The position numbers and the translations under genes are program-made. DNA of 64,000 bases. It comes from Bradyrhizobium nanningense. Its GTDB lineage: Bacteria > Pseudomonadota > Alphaproteobacteria > Rhizobiales > Xanthobacteraceae. Position 1 is the stretch's first letter; every line of letters begins with the position of its first letter. The notes under the pieces were generated by a model that saw only the letters and a list, made by a program, of their open reading frames with translations, ran no database searches and was not told the DNA's origin. Where the stretch lies: positions 1-64,000 of the forward strand of contig NZ_LBJC01000025.1 of NCBI RefSeq assembly GCF_004114535.1, in the 5' to 3' direction. Below, piece after piece: positions 19,924-28,040 of this stretch.

Positions 19924-20003
19924 CGTCATTGCGAGCGAAGCGAAGCAATCCAGAATCTTTCAACGGACTCAGTCTGGATTTGCTTCGCTACGCTCTCAAT
20001 GAC
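19924..20003. repeat. palindromic intergenic repeat
   Basis: Left arm CGTCATTGCGAGCGAAGCG with AAGCAATCCAGA, right arm TCTGGATTTGCTTCGC ... CTCAATGACG. This is a long imperfect inverted repeat between rpoD and a small opposite gene. Confidence 0.75.
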
Positions 20004-20021
20004 GTGGATAGGGCTGCCGCC

Positions 20022-20258
20022 CTACTTCTTCTTCACCCCGACCCGCTCGATCCGCTTGATCTCCAGCGCCGGGCGGCCGCTCTTTTCGGCGATCTCGCGG
20101 TCCTGCTCCATGATGAAGGCGCGGGCGGGTTCGTCGCCGTCGAGGCCGCCGAGGAGTTCAGCGGGCACGCGGCGGTTGGAGCGCTGGGAATCGTCTTCAT
20201 AGACGACGTTGAAGAAGGCGAATTCGCCTTTGGGATTGGTTCCGGGTTTCTTGGCCAT
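20022..20258 (-). CDS. small conserved hypothetical protein
   Basis: This 78-residue basic protein starts MAKKPGTNPKGEFAFFNVVY and ends in IKRIERVGVKKK. It has no signal peptide or membrane segment and I do not recognise a family. Codon use is like its neighbours, and the acidic/basic alternation (GLDGDEPARAFIMEQDREIAE) looks like a real soluble protein. It lies alone on the minus strand. Confidence 0.65.
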   Translation of the reverse strand: MAKKPGTNPKGEFAFFNVVYEDDSQRSNRRVPAELLGGLDGDEPARAFIMEQDREIAEKSGRPALEIKRIERVGVKKK

Positions 20259-20739
20259 GGCGGCTTGTCGTCGATAGATGCGCCATAGTCAAATGACTTT
20301 GCGTGGCCCCGGGGGCCGGGGCGGAGCCGTGGCCGCGGACCGCTGCATCAGAGACCCTTGTCTCAACAACCGCTCGCTTCAATAAACGGCGGGCCGAAGC
20401 CCGCCGTTTATTTTTGGTCTTTAGCGTCGCCCGGGGCTGGTGGGGCGACAACCTAAAATAGAAGACTATAGAAGGCGCCCTGCGATGGCAAGGCAAATCG
20501 TGGCGGCGTTGATGTCGCAGCGAGCGCATCAGATATGCGTCGGCTGCGATGTGTGATGTGAAAGCACATCGAAGCAATTGTTTGGATTGTCAAACCACTT
20601 GGTTCATCTTCGCGCCCTCGCGCCGCGCGCGTGTGGGGCGCGCTGTCGTCGGAACGTGCGCTGGCCTGCGACGTGCTCCCGCTTGCATGCAGATGATGTG
20701 ATCCAACGCGCGAAAGCGAGTTCCATTGCGGTGCGTATC
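20259..20739. other. 481-bp gap, no supportable protein gene
   Basis: The stretch contains a GC-rich part at ~20300-20340, an orphan terminator hairpin (20381-20416), and a hairpin-prone patch GATGTGTGATGTGAAAGCACATC near 20550. Open frames on both strands lack family resemblance. A small RNA ending at the terminator is possible but unproven. Confidence 0.4.
20381..20416 (+). terminator. orphan Rho-independent terminator
   Basis: Stem TAAACGGCGGGC / GCCCGCCGTTTA with loop CGAA, followed by a T-run on the plus strand. No plus-strand gene ends nearby; the rpoD terminator with an almost identical stem is 480 bp upstream. It may end a short untranslated transcript. Confidence 0.7.
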
Positions 20740-21087
20740 TCATTGCGAGCGCGTGCGCCGCGCCATCTCCTGCACGGCGAGCCGCGATCCGTGGCCGCCG
20801 CCTCTGCCGCTATCCTCCTTGCGCCCCTGCGCCATGATCGCGCTGCCCATCGCGACCGAGCCGAAGGTGACGAGGAAGGAGGCCAGCAGCAGCGCGAGCG
20901 CGATGCCGGGCGAGGTATCGGCGAAGATCAGCTCGCGCAGATGTCCGGGATTGAGCCAGAGCAGGCCGCCGACGAGAATCGTCGCGGCGCAGGCGCCGAT
21001 CGCAAGGTTGATAGCGAGCAGGCGGAACAGGGGGATGCGGAGGAGGGAGCGGGTTGGTTGACGGTTGGACATGGCTGATTGCTTCAT
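20740..21087 (-). CDS. small membrane protein of unknown function
   Basis: This 115-residue protein has two hydrophobic helices, LFRLLAINLAIGACAATILVGGLLWL and GIALALLLASFLVTFGSVAMGSAIM, separated by a short loop (NPGHLRELIFADTS), and a Gly/Arg-rich cytoplasmic tail. The NPGHLRELI loop pattern recurs in short alphaproteobacterial membrane proteins of unknown role. An internal ATG at 21072 is a possible alternative start. Confidence 0.7.
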   Translation of the reverse strand: MKQSAMSNRQPTRSLLRIPLFRLLAINLAIGACAATILVGGLLWLNPGHLRELIFADTSPGIALALLLASFLVTFGSVAMGSAIMAQGRKEDSGRGGGHGSRLAVQEMARRTRSQ

Positions 21088-21161
21088 GCGGGCTCAACAC
21101 AGTGACCGATCGCGCGGCGGCGCGGCGCAAGCAACGATATCATAGCCGCAATTCTCTCATC

Positions 21162-21279
21162 CGTCATTCCGGGGCGCGACGAAGTCGCGAGCTAGGATGC
21201 GCAATTGCGCATCATAGTTCGCGCTTCCGCCTTCGCTCTGCGAGCTACGGCGGACGAGCCGCGCGCCCCGGAATGACGA
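21162..21279. repeat. palindromic intergenic repeat
   Basis: Outer arms CGTCATTCCGGGGCGCG and CGCGCCCCGGAATGACG, with an inner GATGCGCAATTGCGCATC palindrome near 21197. It occupies much of the gap between two minus-strand genes. Confidence 0.8.
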
Positions 21280-21307
21280 GAGGAAAGTGCGGCGATACCA
21301 TCCGCCC

Positions 21308-21835
21308 TCACGCCGCCGGCGCCGTCCGGCCGGCAGCCTCGCGCTCCTGCGCCGCCTGCTGGCGCTCCATCATGGTCTGCCAGAGCGTTGCGATGCTCAC
21401 TTGCGTCTGCGGCGCGATCAGGCAGTGGCCTTCATTGTCGAAGCCGCAGAACCGCACCGATGGGTCCTTTTTCACCTCCGTCAGCGCCTGGTTGATCATC
21501 TCGAGACATGTGATGACCCCATTGATGTCGGGCAGGCGGGTGTGATGCAGGATGTCCATCAGGCGGAACGTCATCACCGCGGGCTGGCCGAAGCTGATTC
21601 CGGGACGGCCGAGCTCGAGCAGCACGTTGACCGCCGGAAGCACGCCCCTGATGTGCTCGAGCACGCCGGCGACGTCCTCCACGCTGCAGGCGACGAGATG
21701 GGAAGCCTGGGGCGGGATCGTCACGGGCGCGCGCGGCGCAAGACCGAGCGAACTGATCACCTCCTGCTCGATCCATTGCCGCACCGCTGCGGGCGCATTG
21801 CGGATCTGCTCGGCGGTCAAGGTAATTCCGGTCAT
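21308..21835 (-). CDS. conserved hypothetical protein
   Basis: This 175-residue soluble protein begins MTGITLTAEQIRNAPAAVRQWIEQE and has a C-terminal part with two cysteines (VRFCGFDNEGHCLIAP) and a coiled helix TLWQTMMERQQAAQEREA. No signal peptide or transmembrane segment is seen and I do not recognise a family. It faces the transglycosylase gene divergently. Confidence 0.7.
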   Translation of the reverse strand: MTGITLTAEQIRNAPAAVRQWIEQEVISSLGLAPRAPVTIPPQASHLVACSVEDVAGVLEHIRGVLPAVNVLLELGRPGISFGQPAVMTFRLMDILHHTRLPDINGVITCLEMINQALTEVKKDPSVRFCGFDNEGHCLIAPQTQVSIATLWQTMMERQQAAQEREAAGRTAPAA

Positions 21836-21909
21836 GGGACACTTCTCCTGGCGGCGGCTCTCCTGTCCGGTGCAATCTAGGAAGGGTAGCGTGAGACAGT
21901 TTGATGCGG

Positions 21910-21978
21910 ATCAAGCCTCGCCCTTCAAGCCTTGTCCTTCAAGCCTTGCCCTCCAAGCTTTGCGCTTCAAGCTTTGCG
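21910..21978. repeat. 14-bp tandem repeat, about five copies
   Basis: Units at 21923, 21937, 21951 and 21965 read CTTCAAGCCTTGTC, CTTCAAGCCTTGCC, CTCCAAGCTTTGCG and CTTCAAGCTTTGCG, with a partial unit on each side. The array lies 75-140 bp upstream of the transglycosylase start. Confidence 0.85.
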
Positions 21979-22052
21979 CTTTGACCCTCGCTGCTTTCCC
22001 GGGCATGATCCGCGCGCGGCTTCGCGCCGGTTTTTTCAGGGGATTGCTCCAT

Positions 22053-22859
22053 ATGCTGAGACTGCTTCTCGCCGCCGCGTCCGTCCTTTGTCTGGCCGGC
22101 GGCTCGGCGCAGGCCGCGCGCTGCGGCGGTGACTTCAACAGCTTCGTCGCCACCATGGCCCAGGAAGCGCAAAGCGCCGGCGTCTCGGCGAACGTGACCA
22201 ACGCCGCGCTCAGCGGTGTCACCCCCGACGGTGCGGTGCTCGCCTTCGACCGCCGCCAGCGCCACACCTTCAACAAGACTTTCGAGCAGTACGTCTCGAC
22301 CCGTGTCGGGTCCAGCCGCATCAATGGCGGCCGCGCGCTTCTGCAGCGCCACGCCGCGCTGCTTTCGCGCATCGAGCAGCAGTTCGGCGTGCCCCGGTAT
22401 ATCCTGGTTGCGATCTGGGGCCTGGAGAGCGATTTCGGCAAAGGTGACATGGGCAAGATGCCGGTGATCCGTACGCTGGCGACGCTAGCGCATGATTGCC
22501 GCCGCACCGATCTGTTCCAGGGCGAGCTGCTCGCCGCCCTCAAGATCGTGCAGCGTGGCGACCTGCCGCTGCGCGACCTCATCGGCGCCTTCGCCGGCGA
22601 GATCGGCCAGACCCAGTTCCTGCCGTCGTCCTACATCAAATACGGCGTAGATTTCGACGGCGACGGCCATGTCGACCTCCGCCACAGCGTCCCCGACGTG
22701 CTCGCCTCGACCGCGAACCTGCTCCACACCAGCGGCTTCAAGATGGGCCAGCCCTACGGCGAAGGCACCGCCAATTTCGAGGCAATGCGCGAGTGGAACA
22801 GGGCGGTGATCTACCGCAAGACAATCGGCTATTTCGCCGATCGGCTGGCGGGGCAGTGA
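22053..22859 (+). CDS. lytic murein transglycosylase, MltB type
   Basis: This 268-residue exported enzyme cleaves the MurNAc-GlcNAc bond of peptidoglycan with formation of 1,6-anhydroMurNAc. Residues 1-21 are a signal peptide (MLRLLLAAASVLCLAGGSAQA). The catalytic Glu lies in LVAIWGLESDFGK (SLT_2 fold), followed by GEIGQTQFLPSSYIKYGVDFDGDGHVDL and DVLASTANLLHTSGFK, all conserved in the MltB family. The lack of a lipobox suggests a soluble periplasmic form. ATG 22053 follows a GGGGAT site. No C-terminal peptidoglycan-binding domain is present. Confidence 0.92.
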   Translation: MLRLLLAAASVLCLAGGSAQAARCGGDFNSFVATMAQEAQSAGVSANVTNAALSGVTPDGAVLAFDRRQRHTFNKTFEQYVSTRVGSSRINGGRALLQRHAALLSRIEQQFGVPRYILVAIWGLESDFGKGDMGKMPVIRTLATLAHDCRRTDLFQGELLAALKIVQRGDLPLRDLIGAFAGEIGQTQFLPSSYIKYGVDFDGDGHVDLRHSVPDVLASTANLLHTSGFKMGQPYGEGTANFEAMREWNRAVIYRKTIGYFADRLAGQ

Positions 22860-22875
22860 GGCGGGCGCTGAACTC

Positions 22876-22955
22876 GTAGGGTGGGCAAAGGCGCACTTGC
22901 GCCGTGCCCACCGTTCCGGAAGTGGTGGGCACGCTTTCGCTTTGCCCACCCTACG
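22876..22955. repeat. palindromic intergenic repeat
   Basis: Left arm GTAGGGTGGGCAAAGGCG, right arm CGCTTTGCCCACCCTAC, with inner GTGCCCACC / GGTGGGCAC. A third repeat family, between convergent genes. Confidence 0.8.
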
Positions 22956-22992
22956 ACAGCACCGAACGCGGCGACGCCGTCGCGTCCCTCAC

Positions 22993-23823
22993 TCACGTTC
23001 CCTTCGCCATCTTCTCCAGCCGCCGCTGCAACGGCGCCCAATACGTCCCCGGGCGGAAGCGCTGCAAGAGGTCCATGAAGCGGGCGTCGTTGCCGATCAG
23101 GATGCGCGGCTCGTTGTTTTCGATGCCCTTGATGATGCGCAGCGCGGCGTCTTTCGGCGTGGTCTTCGCTGCGTTCTCGAACCGCTCGATCGACTGCGCG
23201 CGGCGCGCATTGTCGGTGACGCCGACGCCGGTACGGGAGTTGCGCGCGATCGCGGTGGCGACACCGCCGGGATGCACCACCGACAGCCTGACCGGGCTTC
23301 CCGCGACGCTGAGCTCATGCCGCACGCTCTCGGAAAAGCCCCGCACCGCGAACTTCGCCGCCGCATAGGCCGACTGTCCCGGCGGCGCGATGATGCCGAA
23401 GAGCGAGGAGAGGTTGACGATGTGCGCCTCAGGCCTCGTCTTCAGATGCGGCAGGAAGGCGCGCGTGCCGTGCACCACGCCCCAGAAATTGATGTCGAAC
23501 AGCCAGTCCATCTGCGCCTGGTCGATCTCCTCGAACGAGCCCATCAGCGCCACGCCGGCATTGTTCACGACGATGCCGAGCTCCGGATGCGCGGAAGTCG
23601 CCTCGGCCGCGAACCGCGCGATGTCGGCGGGCTCGGCGACATCGACGCGATGGACGCTGACCTTGCGGTCTGGTCCGATCTCCGCAGCCAGCGTCTTCAG
23701 CCCGGCCTCGTCGCGATCGGCGAGCGCAAGATCGCAGCCGCGCCGCGCAAGCTCGATGGCGAGCGCCCGGCCGATGCCGCTGGCGGCTCCCGTGATGGCG
23801 GCGGCCCCGCGAATCGCTGTCAT
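22993..23823 (-). CDS. short-chain dehydrogenase/reductase
   Basis: This 276-residue classical SDR binds NAD(P)H with a Rossmann fold. Seen motifs are TGAASGIGRAL (cofactor), NNAGVALMG, the active-site Ser in NLSSLFG, and YAAAK with catalytic Tyr and Lys. The arginine/aspartate pattern after strand 2 (LADRDE) suggests NAD over NADP. The C-terminal RFRPGTYWAPLQRRLEKMAK tail is common in the uncharacterised SDRs annotated as acetoin- or fatty-alcohol-type; substrate unknown. ATG 23823 is chosen over an upstream in-frame TTG at 23838. Confidence 0.9.
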   Translation of the reverse strand: MTAIRGAAAITGAASGIGRALAIELARRGCDLALADRDEAGLKTLAAEIGPDRKVSVHRVDVAEPADIARFAAEATSAHPELGIVVNNAGVALMGSFEEIDQAQMDWLFDINFWGVVHGTRAFLPHLKTRPEAHIVNLSSLFGIIAPPGQSAYAAAKFAVRGFSESVRHELSVAGSPVRLSVVHPGGVATAIARNSRTGVGVTDNARRAQSIERFENAAKTTPKDAALRIIKGIENNEPRILIGNDARFMDLLQRFRPGTYWAPLQRRLEKMAKGT

Positions 23824-23943
23824 GATGTGCCCCGTCAAGTTTCCACAGATGGAACTATGCTTTACATTTTTTCAGAATGGAACCGAACCACACGCGAATT
23901 TGCTCCTTAACTTACGTTAGGCAAGCGAGCATTGGAGACGCCG

Positions 23944-24318
23944 ATGGGACAAGCGCAACCATTCCGTGCCACCGCGCTGATCGTGGAAGACGACGTCATG
24001 CAGCGCGAGATGCTATGTCTCCTGCTGGAAGAGAGCGGCTACCGGGTGATCCAGTGCGAGAGCGCCGAGGCCGCGGAGCGCGTGCTCGAGAAGAGCGCCG
24101 GCGCACTCTGCCTGATGCTGACCGACGTGCAACTCGCCGGCCGCATGAACGGGGTCGAGCTCGCCCATGTCGCCAAGGACCGCAATCCCAGGCTCGACGT
24201 CGTCGTCACCTCCGGCCGCCCGCTGATGCAGCCGCTGCCCCAGGGCGCCAAGTTCTGGGCAAAGCCCTGGGCGCCGCTCGACGTGCTGCGCGAAGCCGAA
24301 CTCGCGCAACTGTCCTGA
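23944..24318 (+). CDS. stand-alone response regulator receiver
   Basis: This 124-residue single receiver domain has ALIVEDDVMQREML with the acidic pair, the phosphoacceptor Asp in LMLTDVQLAGRMNG, the conserved Ser/Thr region VVTSGRP, and Lys in FWAKPWAPLD. It has no output domain, so it may act as a phosphate carrier in a relay or by protein contact. ATG 23944 follows GGAGACGCC. No kinase is adjacent; the hybrid kinase at 4443-6671 is one candidate partner but without direct support. Confidence 0.88.
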   Translation: MGQAQPFRATALIVEDDVMQREMLCLLLEESGYRVIQCESAEAAERVLEKSAGALCLMLTDVQLAGRMNGVELAHVAKDRNPRLDVVVTSGRPLMQPLPQGAKFWAKPWAPLDVLREAELAQLS

Positions 24319-24330
24319 CTATTCTCAATC

Positions 24331-24493
24331 CGTCATCCTGAGGTGCGCGCGCTGCGGCGCGATAGGGTCGTAGCGCAAGCCTCGAAGGATGCACGGCCGA
24401 GCGGCAGCTACAGCCGGGCCGTCGCCCTTGCAGCTACACCCGGGCCGTCGCCCTTCGAGACTCGCCGAAGAGGCGAGCACCTCAGAGTGACGG
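24331..24493. repeat. palindromic repeat with an internal 26-bp tandem duplication
   Basis: Same family as 15070-15200 (arms CGTCATCCTGAGGTGCG and GCGAGCACCTCAGAGTGACG). Inside it, 24404-24429 is duplicated in tandem at 24430-24455 with one mismatch. Confidence 0.8.
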
Positions 24494-24555
24494 TCTGAGA
24501 CTGAAGGCTTGAGGCCTGGCTTTCTCAGCGCGGGGCGGGCTGCTAAGGTCCGCCC

Positions 24556-25166
24556 ATGTCCTGGTCCTTCCTGCTCACCTCGCTCATCGTCGTCGCCTCG
24601 CCCGGCACCGGCGTGCTCTACACGCTGGCTGCGGCGCTGACGCGCGGCTCGCGCGCCAGCCTGGCCGCCGCCTTGGGCTGCACGCTCGGGATCGTGCCGC
24701 ATATGTGTGCTGCGATGCTGGGGCTCGCCGCCGTGCTGCACACCAGCGCGCTCGCCTTCTCCGCGCTGAAATGGGGCGGTGTCGCTTATCTGCTCTACAT
24801 GTCCTGGCAGGCGCTGCGCGAGAGCGGGGCGCTGGCGGTCGAGGGCGGCATCAGCGAGCGTTCCAGCGGCCGCGTCATCGTCACAGGCTTTCTGATCAAC
24901 ATCCTCAATCCAAAGCTGTCGATCTTCTTCCTCGCCTTCCTGCCGCAATTCATCGCCGCGGACGAGGCCCATGTGCTGGCGCGCATGCTGGAATTGAGCG
25001 GTGCCTTCATGGCGATGACGTTCGCGGTGTTCGTCGTCTACGGTCTCTGTGCGGCCTCGGTACGCGAGCACGTCATCTCCCGCCCCCGCGTCATGGCCTG
25101 GCTGCGCGCAGTTTTGCGGCAGGTTTTGCCGCGCTCGGCGCCAAGCTGGCGTTTGCGGAGCGGTAG
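24556..25166 (+). CDS. LysE family exporter with a C-terminal frameshift
   Basis: The first ~183 codons encode a normal LysE-type exporter: SLIVVASPGTGVLYTLAAAL, GGVAYLLYMSWQALRES and GFLINILNPKLSIFFLAFLPQF. Near 25103-25110 the frame is lost. In the read frame the ORF runs on to 25635 with low-complexity, non-family sequence. In the next frame the expected end of TM6 (RSFAAGFAALGAKLAFAER) continues to a TAG at 25164-25166. Adding one C in CTGCG-CGCAG restores a 203-residue protein (611+1 = 612 bases). Either a real deletion or a sequencing error; activity is uncertain. Confidence 0.8.
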
Positions 25167-25178
25167 TCTCCGGCCAAT

Positions 25179-25203
25179 AAAAAAGCGGGCCTCATGCCCG
25201 CCA
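25179..25203 (-). terminator. Rho-independent terminator of the lysine-rich gene
   Basis: Read on the minus strand the stem GCGGGC / GCCCGC with loop ATGAG is followed by TTTTTT. It lies 60 bp after the stop of the lysine-rich gene; a second GC hairpin at about 25220-25250 lies between them. Confidence 0.85.
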
Positions 25204-25263
25204 CAACCCTCTTCCCGACGCCCGGGCGGAGCGAGGCTCCACCCGGGCAAAGAACAAGCCTCG

Positions 25264-25332
25264 TTACTTCTTCTTCGCCTTCTTGGCCTTTTTCGCCTTC
25301 TTCTTCGTCGCCTTCTTCGCTTTCTTAGCCAT
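25264..25332 (-). CDS. 22-residue lysine/alanine-rich peptide
   Basis: This gene is 69 nucleotides long. The peptide starts MAKKAKKATKK, is about 64% lysine, and contains only Met, Ala, Lys and one Thr; it resembles the C-terminal tails of histone H1-like proteins. An AAGAGG ribosome site lies seven bases before the ATG, a TAA ends it, and a strong terminator follows, which together support a real transcription unit. A nucleic-acid-binding or polyanion-binding role is inference from composition only. The opposite strand carries the frameshifted tail of the LysE gene, which is not coding. Confidence 0.7.
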   Translation of the reverse strand: MAKKAKKATKKKAKKAKKAKKK

Positions 25333-25733
25333 AGGATCCTCTTAAGGGTTAATGGTGAAACGCGACACGAGGGATGCTCGGCGGAGGGCCAGCCTCGCAA
25401 CATCCTCGACGACAAACTCAGCAGATTCGCAGCTTCCTGCCCCGCACTGTCACATCGGCGTCATCGCGTTATCCACAGCTCAGATGCATTTTCGGGTGAT
25501 TTTGACGCGCGAATCCGCTTTCGCCGCGGATCCGCTGGCAGAAGTGTTTGCTTAACGATGCCGGAATCCGTTCGCGGGATTCATCAATCCAAAACCAACG
25601 CCCGAGTTTGCGCGATTGCGGTGAGACTCCATTAAGCGCGTCGCGCGCATGGTCCTCCGCAAGACACGGGGGCGGGTATGTACGGACGTTTGCCAAACGA
25701 AGAGGGCGGGACCAGGCGCGTCCCGCAGTCGCC
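25333..25733. other. 401-bp intergenic region
   Basis: This gap lies between the divergent lysine-rich gene and the GGDEF gene and should hold both promoters. A single consensus DnaA box TTATCCACA is at 25469-25477. No box cluster or AT-rich unwinding element accompanies it, so it is not an origin. Nothing else can be supported. Confidence 0.4.
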
Positions 25734-26951
25734 ATGCTGAGCGTGCCGACACTCTGGACCGTCATCGTCATCAATTTCCTGGCGCTCGGCCTGGTCTGGG
25801 CCTATGTGGCGCGCGCCTATCCCAAATTCGAGGCGGCGCGGTACTGGACGGCGGCCGCGGTGCTGGCCGCAGCGGGCGCGGCGATCTCGATGCTGCGCGA
25901 CGTGATGGACCCGCGCTTTCCGCTGATCGGCGGCGGCGGCGTGATGATCTTTTCGTCGTGGCTCGCCTGCATGGGTGTGGCGCGGTTCTATCACCGGCCG
26001 GTATCCTGGGCGGCGGCGATCACCAATTCGCTGTTCTGCACCGCCGGTCTTGCGTTCTTTCTGGTCGTCGCCGACAACATGCCGATGCGGGTCGTGATCT
26101 ACTCGCTGGCTCAATCGACGCCGATCGTGCTGACGCTGCCGCTGCTGCTCGGCCAGCAGAACGGGCGGGAAAATCCCGGCGCCCGGCTCGCCGCGATCGT
26201 GGGATTTCTGCTTCTGTCCATTCACGCCGTCCGCTCCGGCGCGGCACTGTTCGGCTATGGCGGCGCCATCACGGCGATCAACTTCAACGGCTTGCAGTCG
26301 CTGATGATCCTGCTCCTGGTGTTTCTGGCCATGGGCTGGAATTTCGCCTGCCTGCTGATGGCGATCGAGCGGCTGCGCAACGAGGTCGCCGATCTCGCGC
26401 TGCTCGACGATCTCACCGGCGTCGCCAATCGGCGGCATCTGTTGCAGCGCCTGACCGAGGAATGCGCCCGCTCCGAGCGCAGCGGCGCGCCGTTCTCGCT
26501 GCTGGTGATCGATCTCGACGGCTTCAAGGCCATCAACGACACCCACGGCCATGCCGCCGGCGATGCCTGCCTGAAGCACTTCACCCTGATGGCGCAGACC
26601 CGCCTGCGGCCCGGCGACATGCTCGCCCGCACCGGCGGCGACGAGTTCTGCGTCGTGCTGCCGTCCTCGTCCTTGCGCGAGGCCGCCGCGATCGCCCGCC
26701 GCGTGCTCGAGGTCTGCCGCCAGGATGCCGAGGCCTGCACCGGCAGCGAGATCCCGATCGCGATCTCGATCGGCGTCGCGCAGTGGGATCGCGGCATCGG
26801 CGCATTCCCGGACCGCCTGATGGCCAATGCCGACCACGCCCTCTATGCCGCCAAGAAGAACGGCAAGAACGACTTTGCCGTCTACGATCCGGTGCCGCCG
26901 CTGTCGCCTGAGCCGATCGGCCGGGACCAGAGCCAGCGCACGTTCGCGTAA
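25734..26951 (+). CDS. membrane diguanylate cyclase (GGDEF)
   Basis: This 405-residue protein has six predicted transmembrane helices in the first ~215 residues (TVIVINFLALGLVWAYV to ILLLVFLAMGWNFACLLMA), then a GGDEF domain. The signature DLTGVANRRHLLQRL opens it, DLDGFKAINDTHGHAAGD is the metal/substrate segment, and RTGGDEFCVVLP carries an intact active site. RPGD five residues before GGDEF is a canonical RxxD inhibitory site, so product inhibition by c-di-GMP is likely. No EAL domain. ATG 25734 is chosen because the upstream in-frame sequence is intergenic in character. Confidence 0.92.
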   Translation: MLSVPTLWTVIVINFLALGLVWAYVARAYPKFEAARYWTAAAVLAAAGAAISMLRDVMDPRFPLIGGGGVMIFSSWLACMGVARFYHRPVSWAAAITNSLFCTAGLAFFLVVADNMPMRVVIYSLAQSTPIVLTLPLLLGQQNGRENPGARLAAIVGFLLLSIHAVRSGAALFGYGGAITAINFNGLQSLMILLLVFLAMGWNFACLLMAIERLRNEVADLALLDDLTGVANRRHLLQRLTEECARSERSGAPFSLLVIDLDGFKAINDTHGHAAGDACLKHFTLMAQTRLRPGDMLARTGGDEFCVVLPSSSLREAAAIARRVLEVCRQDAEACTGSEIPIAISIGVAQWDRGIGAFPDRLMANADHALYAAKKNGKNDFAVYDPVPPLSPEPIGRDQSQRTFA

Positions 26952-26987
26952 GGCCGTGCTACATCAGCGGCGGTGATGGGATATCGC

Positions 26988-27614
26988 ATGATGATTGCTC
27001 GCCTGCCCGCGGTCGCCCTGGCCGCCCTCCTTTTGATCGCCCCTGCCACTGCCGAGGACGCCGAGCTCGCAAAGCTGGCGCGTGCCTCCGGTTCGCCCGA
27101 GATAGCCGGCCTGAAGATGGTCTGGCTGGCGCCATGGGGTGACGTCAGCAATGCAAGACCCTGGCGCAACATCATCGTGCACCAGACCGAAGGACCGGCG
27201 GGCTCGGCGCGCGGCGGCGCGGCGGAGCAGGCGAAGAACCCGACCCGCCGCGGCGTCACGGTGTGGGTCGAGACCGACGGCACGGTCTATTGGGCGGTCG
27301 CGGAAAACCTGGTGCCGACCCATGGCGACGGCGCCAACCGCAACGACAACAAGTACATCGACAACGGCGCGACCTATCGGCAGGTGGTGCGCGACAATTC
27401 GATCGGCGTCGAGTTCGCCGGCAATTATCCCGACGTCGCCGCAGGTCCAACCGAGGCGCAGGTCGCAGCCTGGAAGATCCTCGTGAAGGTGCTGCGCACG
27501 CGCTACGACATCCCCCTCGACCGCGTCTACGCCCACAACTGGATCGATTACAAGGACGCGCGCTATTGCGAAGGCTGCTGGCTCGCGACCCTGGCGCGGA
27601 TGTGGGGGGAGTAG
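26988..27614 (+). CDS. exported N-acetylmuramoyl-L-alanine amidase-like protein
   Basis: This 208-residue protein has a signal peptide at 1-23 (MMIARLPAVALAALLLIAPATA) and an Amidase_2/PGRP-like domain. Zinc-site candidates are the His in NIIVHQTEGP, the His in VYAHNWIDYKDA and the Cys in RYCEG. SIGVEFAGNYPD is the family strand near the active site. The predicted action is hydrolysis of the MurNAc-L-Ala amide in the periplasm. ATG 26976 is an alternative start. It follows the GGDEF gene by 36 bp, so both may be co-transcribed. Confidence 0.82.
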   Translation: MMIARLPAVALAALLLIAPATAEDAELAKLARASGSPEIAGLKMVWLAPWGDVSNARPWRNIIVHQTEGPAGSARGGAAEQAKNPTRRGVTVWVETDGTVYWAVAENLVPTHGDGANRNDNKYIDNGATYRQVVRDNSIGVEFAGNYPDVAAGPTEAQVAAWKILVKVLRTRYDIPLDRVYAHNWIDYKDARYCEGCWLATLARMWGE

Positions 27615-27698
27615 ACGGCATTCGGGCAACCGGTGGCCGAAGCCGCCGGCGCCGAATGACCGACGTGAACGAGACACCCTCCGTTCAGGATCGCAAGT

Positions 27699-28040
27699 TC
27701 ACACCGGCTGCGACATCCAGCCGAACAGTCGCCGCATCAGGCCCGGCCGCCCCGGCAATTCCGGCGGCTCGTCCGCGGCCAGCACGCGTTTGAAGAAGTA
27801 GTCCAGGAACACCATGTCGTTCGGCTCGGTGACGGTGAAGGACTCCTCGCCGAAGAACACGCTGTAGCTATAGAAGAACGGCCCCATCAGCGGGATCGTC
27901 GCTGTACCTGCATAGTCCTTGGAGATCACGAACTCCGACGGCTCGAGCCCGTGCTCGCGCATCGCCTGCTCGACCAGCGGCAGCTTGCGCATGAACTGGG
28001 CTGAGAAGCCGCCGACGGTGGATTGCAGGATGATCGACAC
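27699..28040 (-). CDS. conserved hypothetical protein
   Basis: This 113-residue soluble protein has a ligand-binding look: SIILQSTVGGFSAQFMRKLPLVEQAMREHGL, then AGTATIPLMGPFFYSYSVFFGEESFTVTEP and a C-terminal helix DMVFLDYFFKRVL. No family is recognised. A GTG at 28040 with AGGA upstream is preferred over an ATG at 28106, whose extra 22 residues are Asp/Arg-rich and look non-coding. Confidence 0.6.
   Translation of the reverse strand: MSIILQSTVGGFSAQFMRKLPLVEQAMREHGLEPSEFVISKDYAGTATIPLMGPFFYSYSVFFGEESFTVTEPNDMVFLDYFFKRVLAADEPPELPGRPGLMRRLFGWMSQPV

Noticed and set aside
25469-25477. Consensus DnaA box as a sign of a replication origin
   Set aside because: Only one box, no AT-rich unwinding element and no dnaA or parAB neighbourhood. 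Single boxes occur by chance.
25166-25635. Extension of the LysE protein by about 155 residues
   Set aside because: Produced by the frameshift; crosses a terminator and the lysine-rich gene and has no family resemblance.
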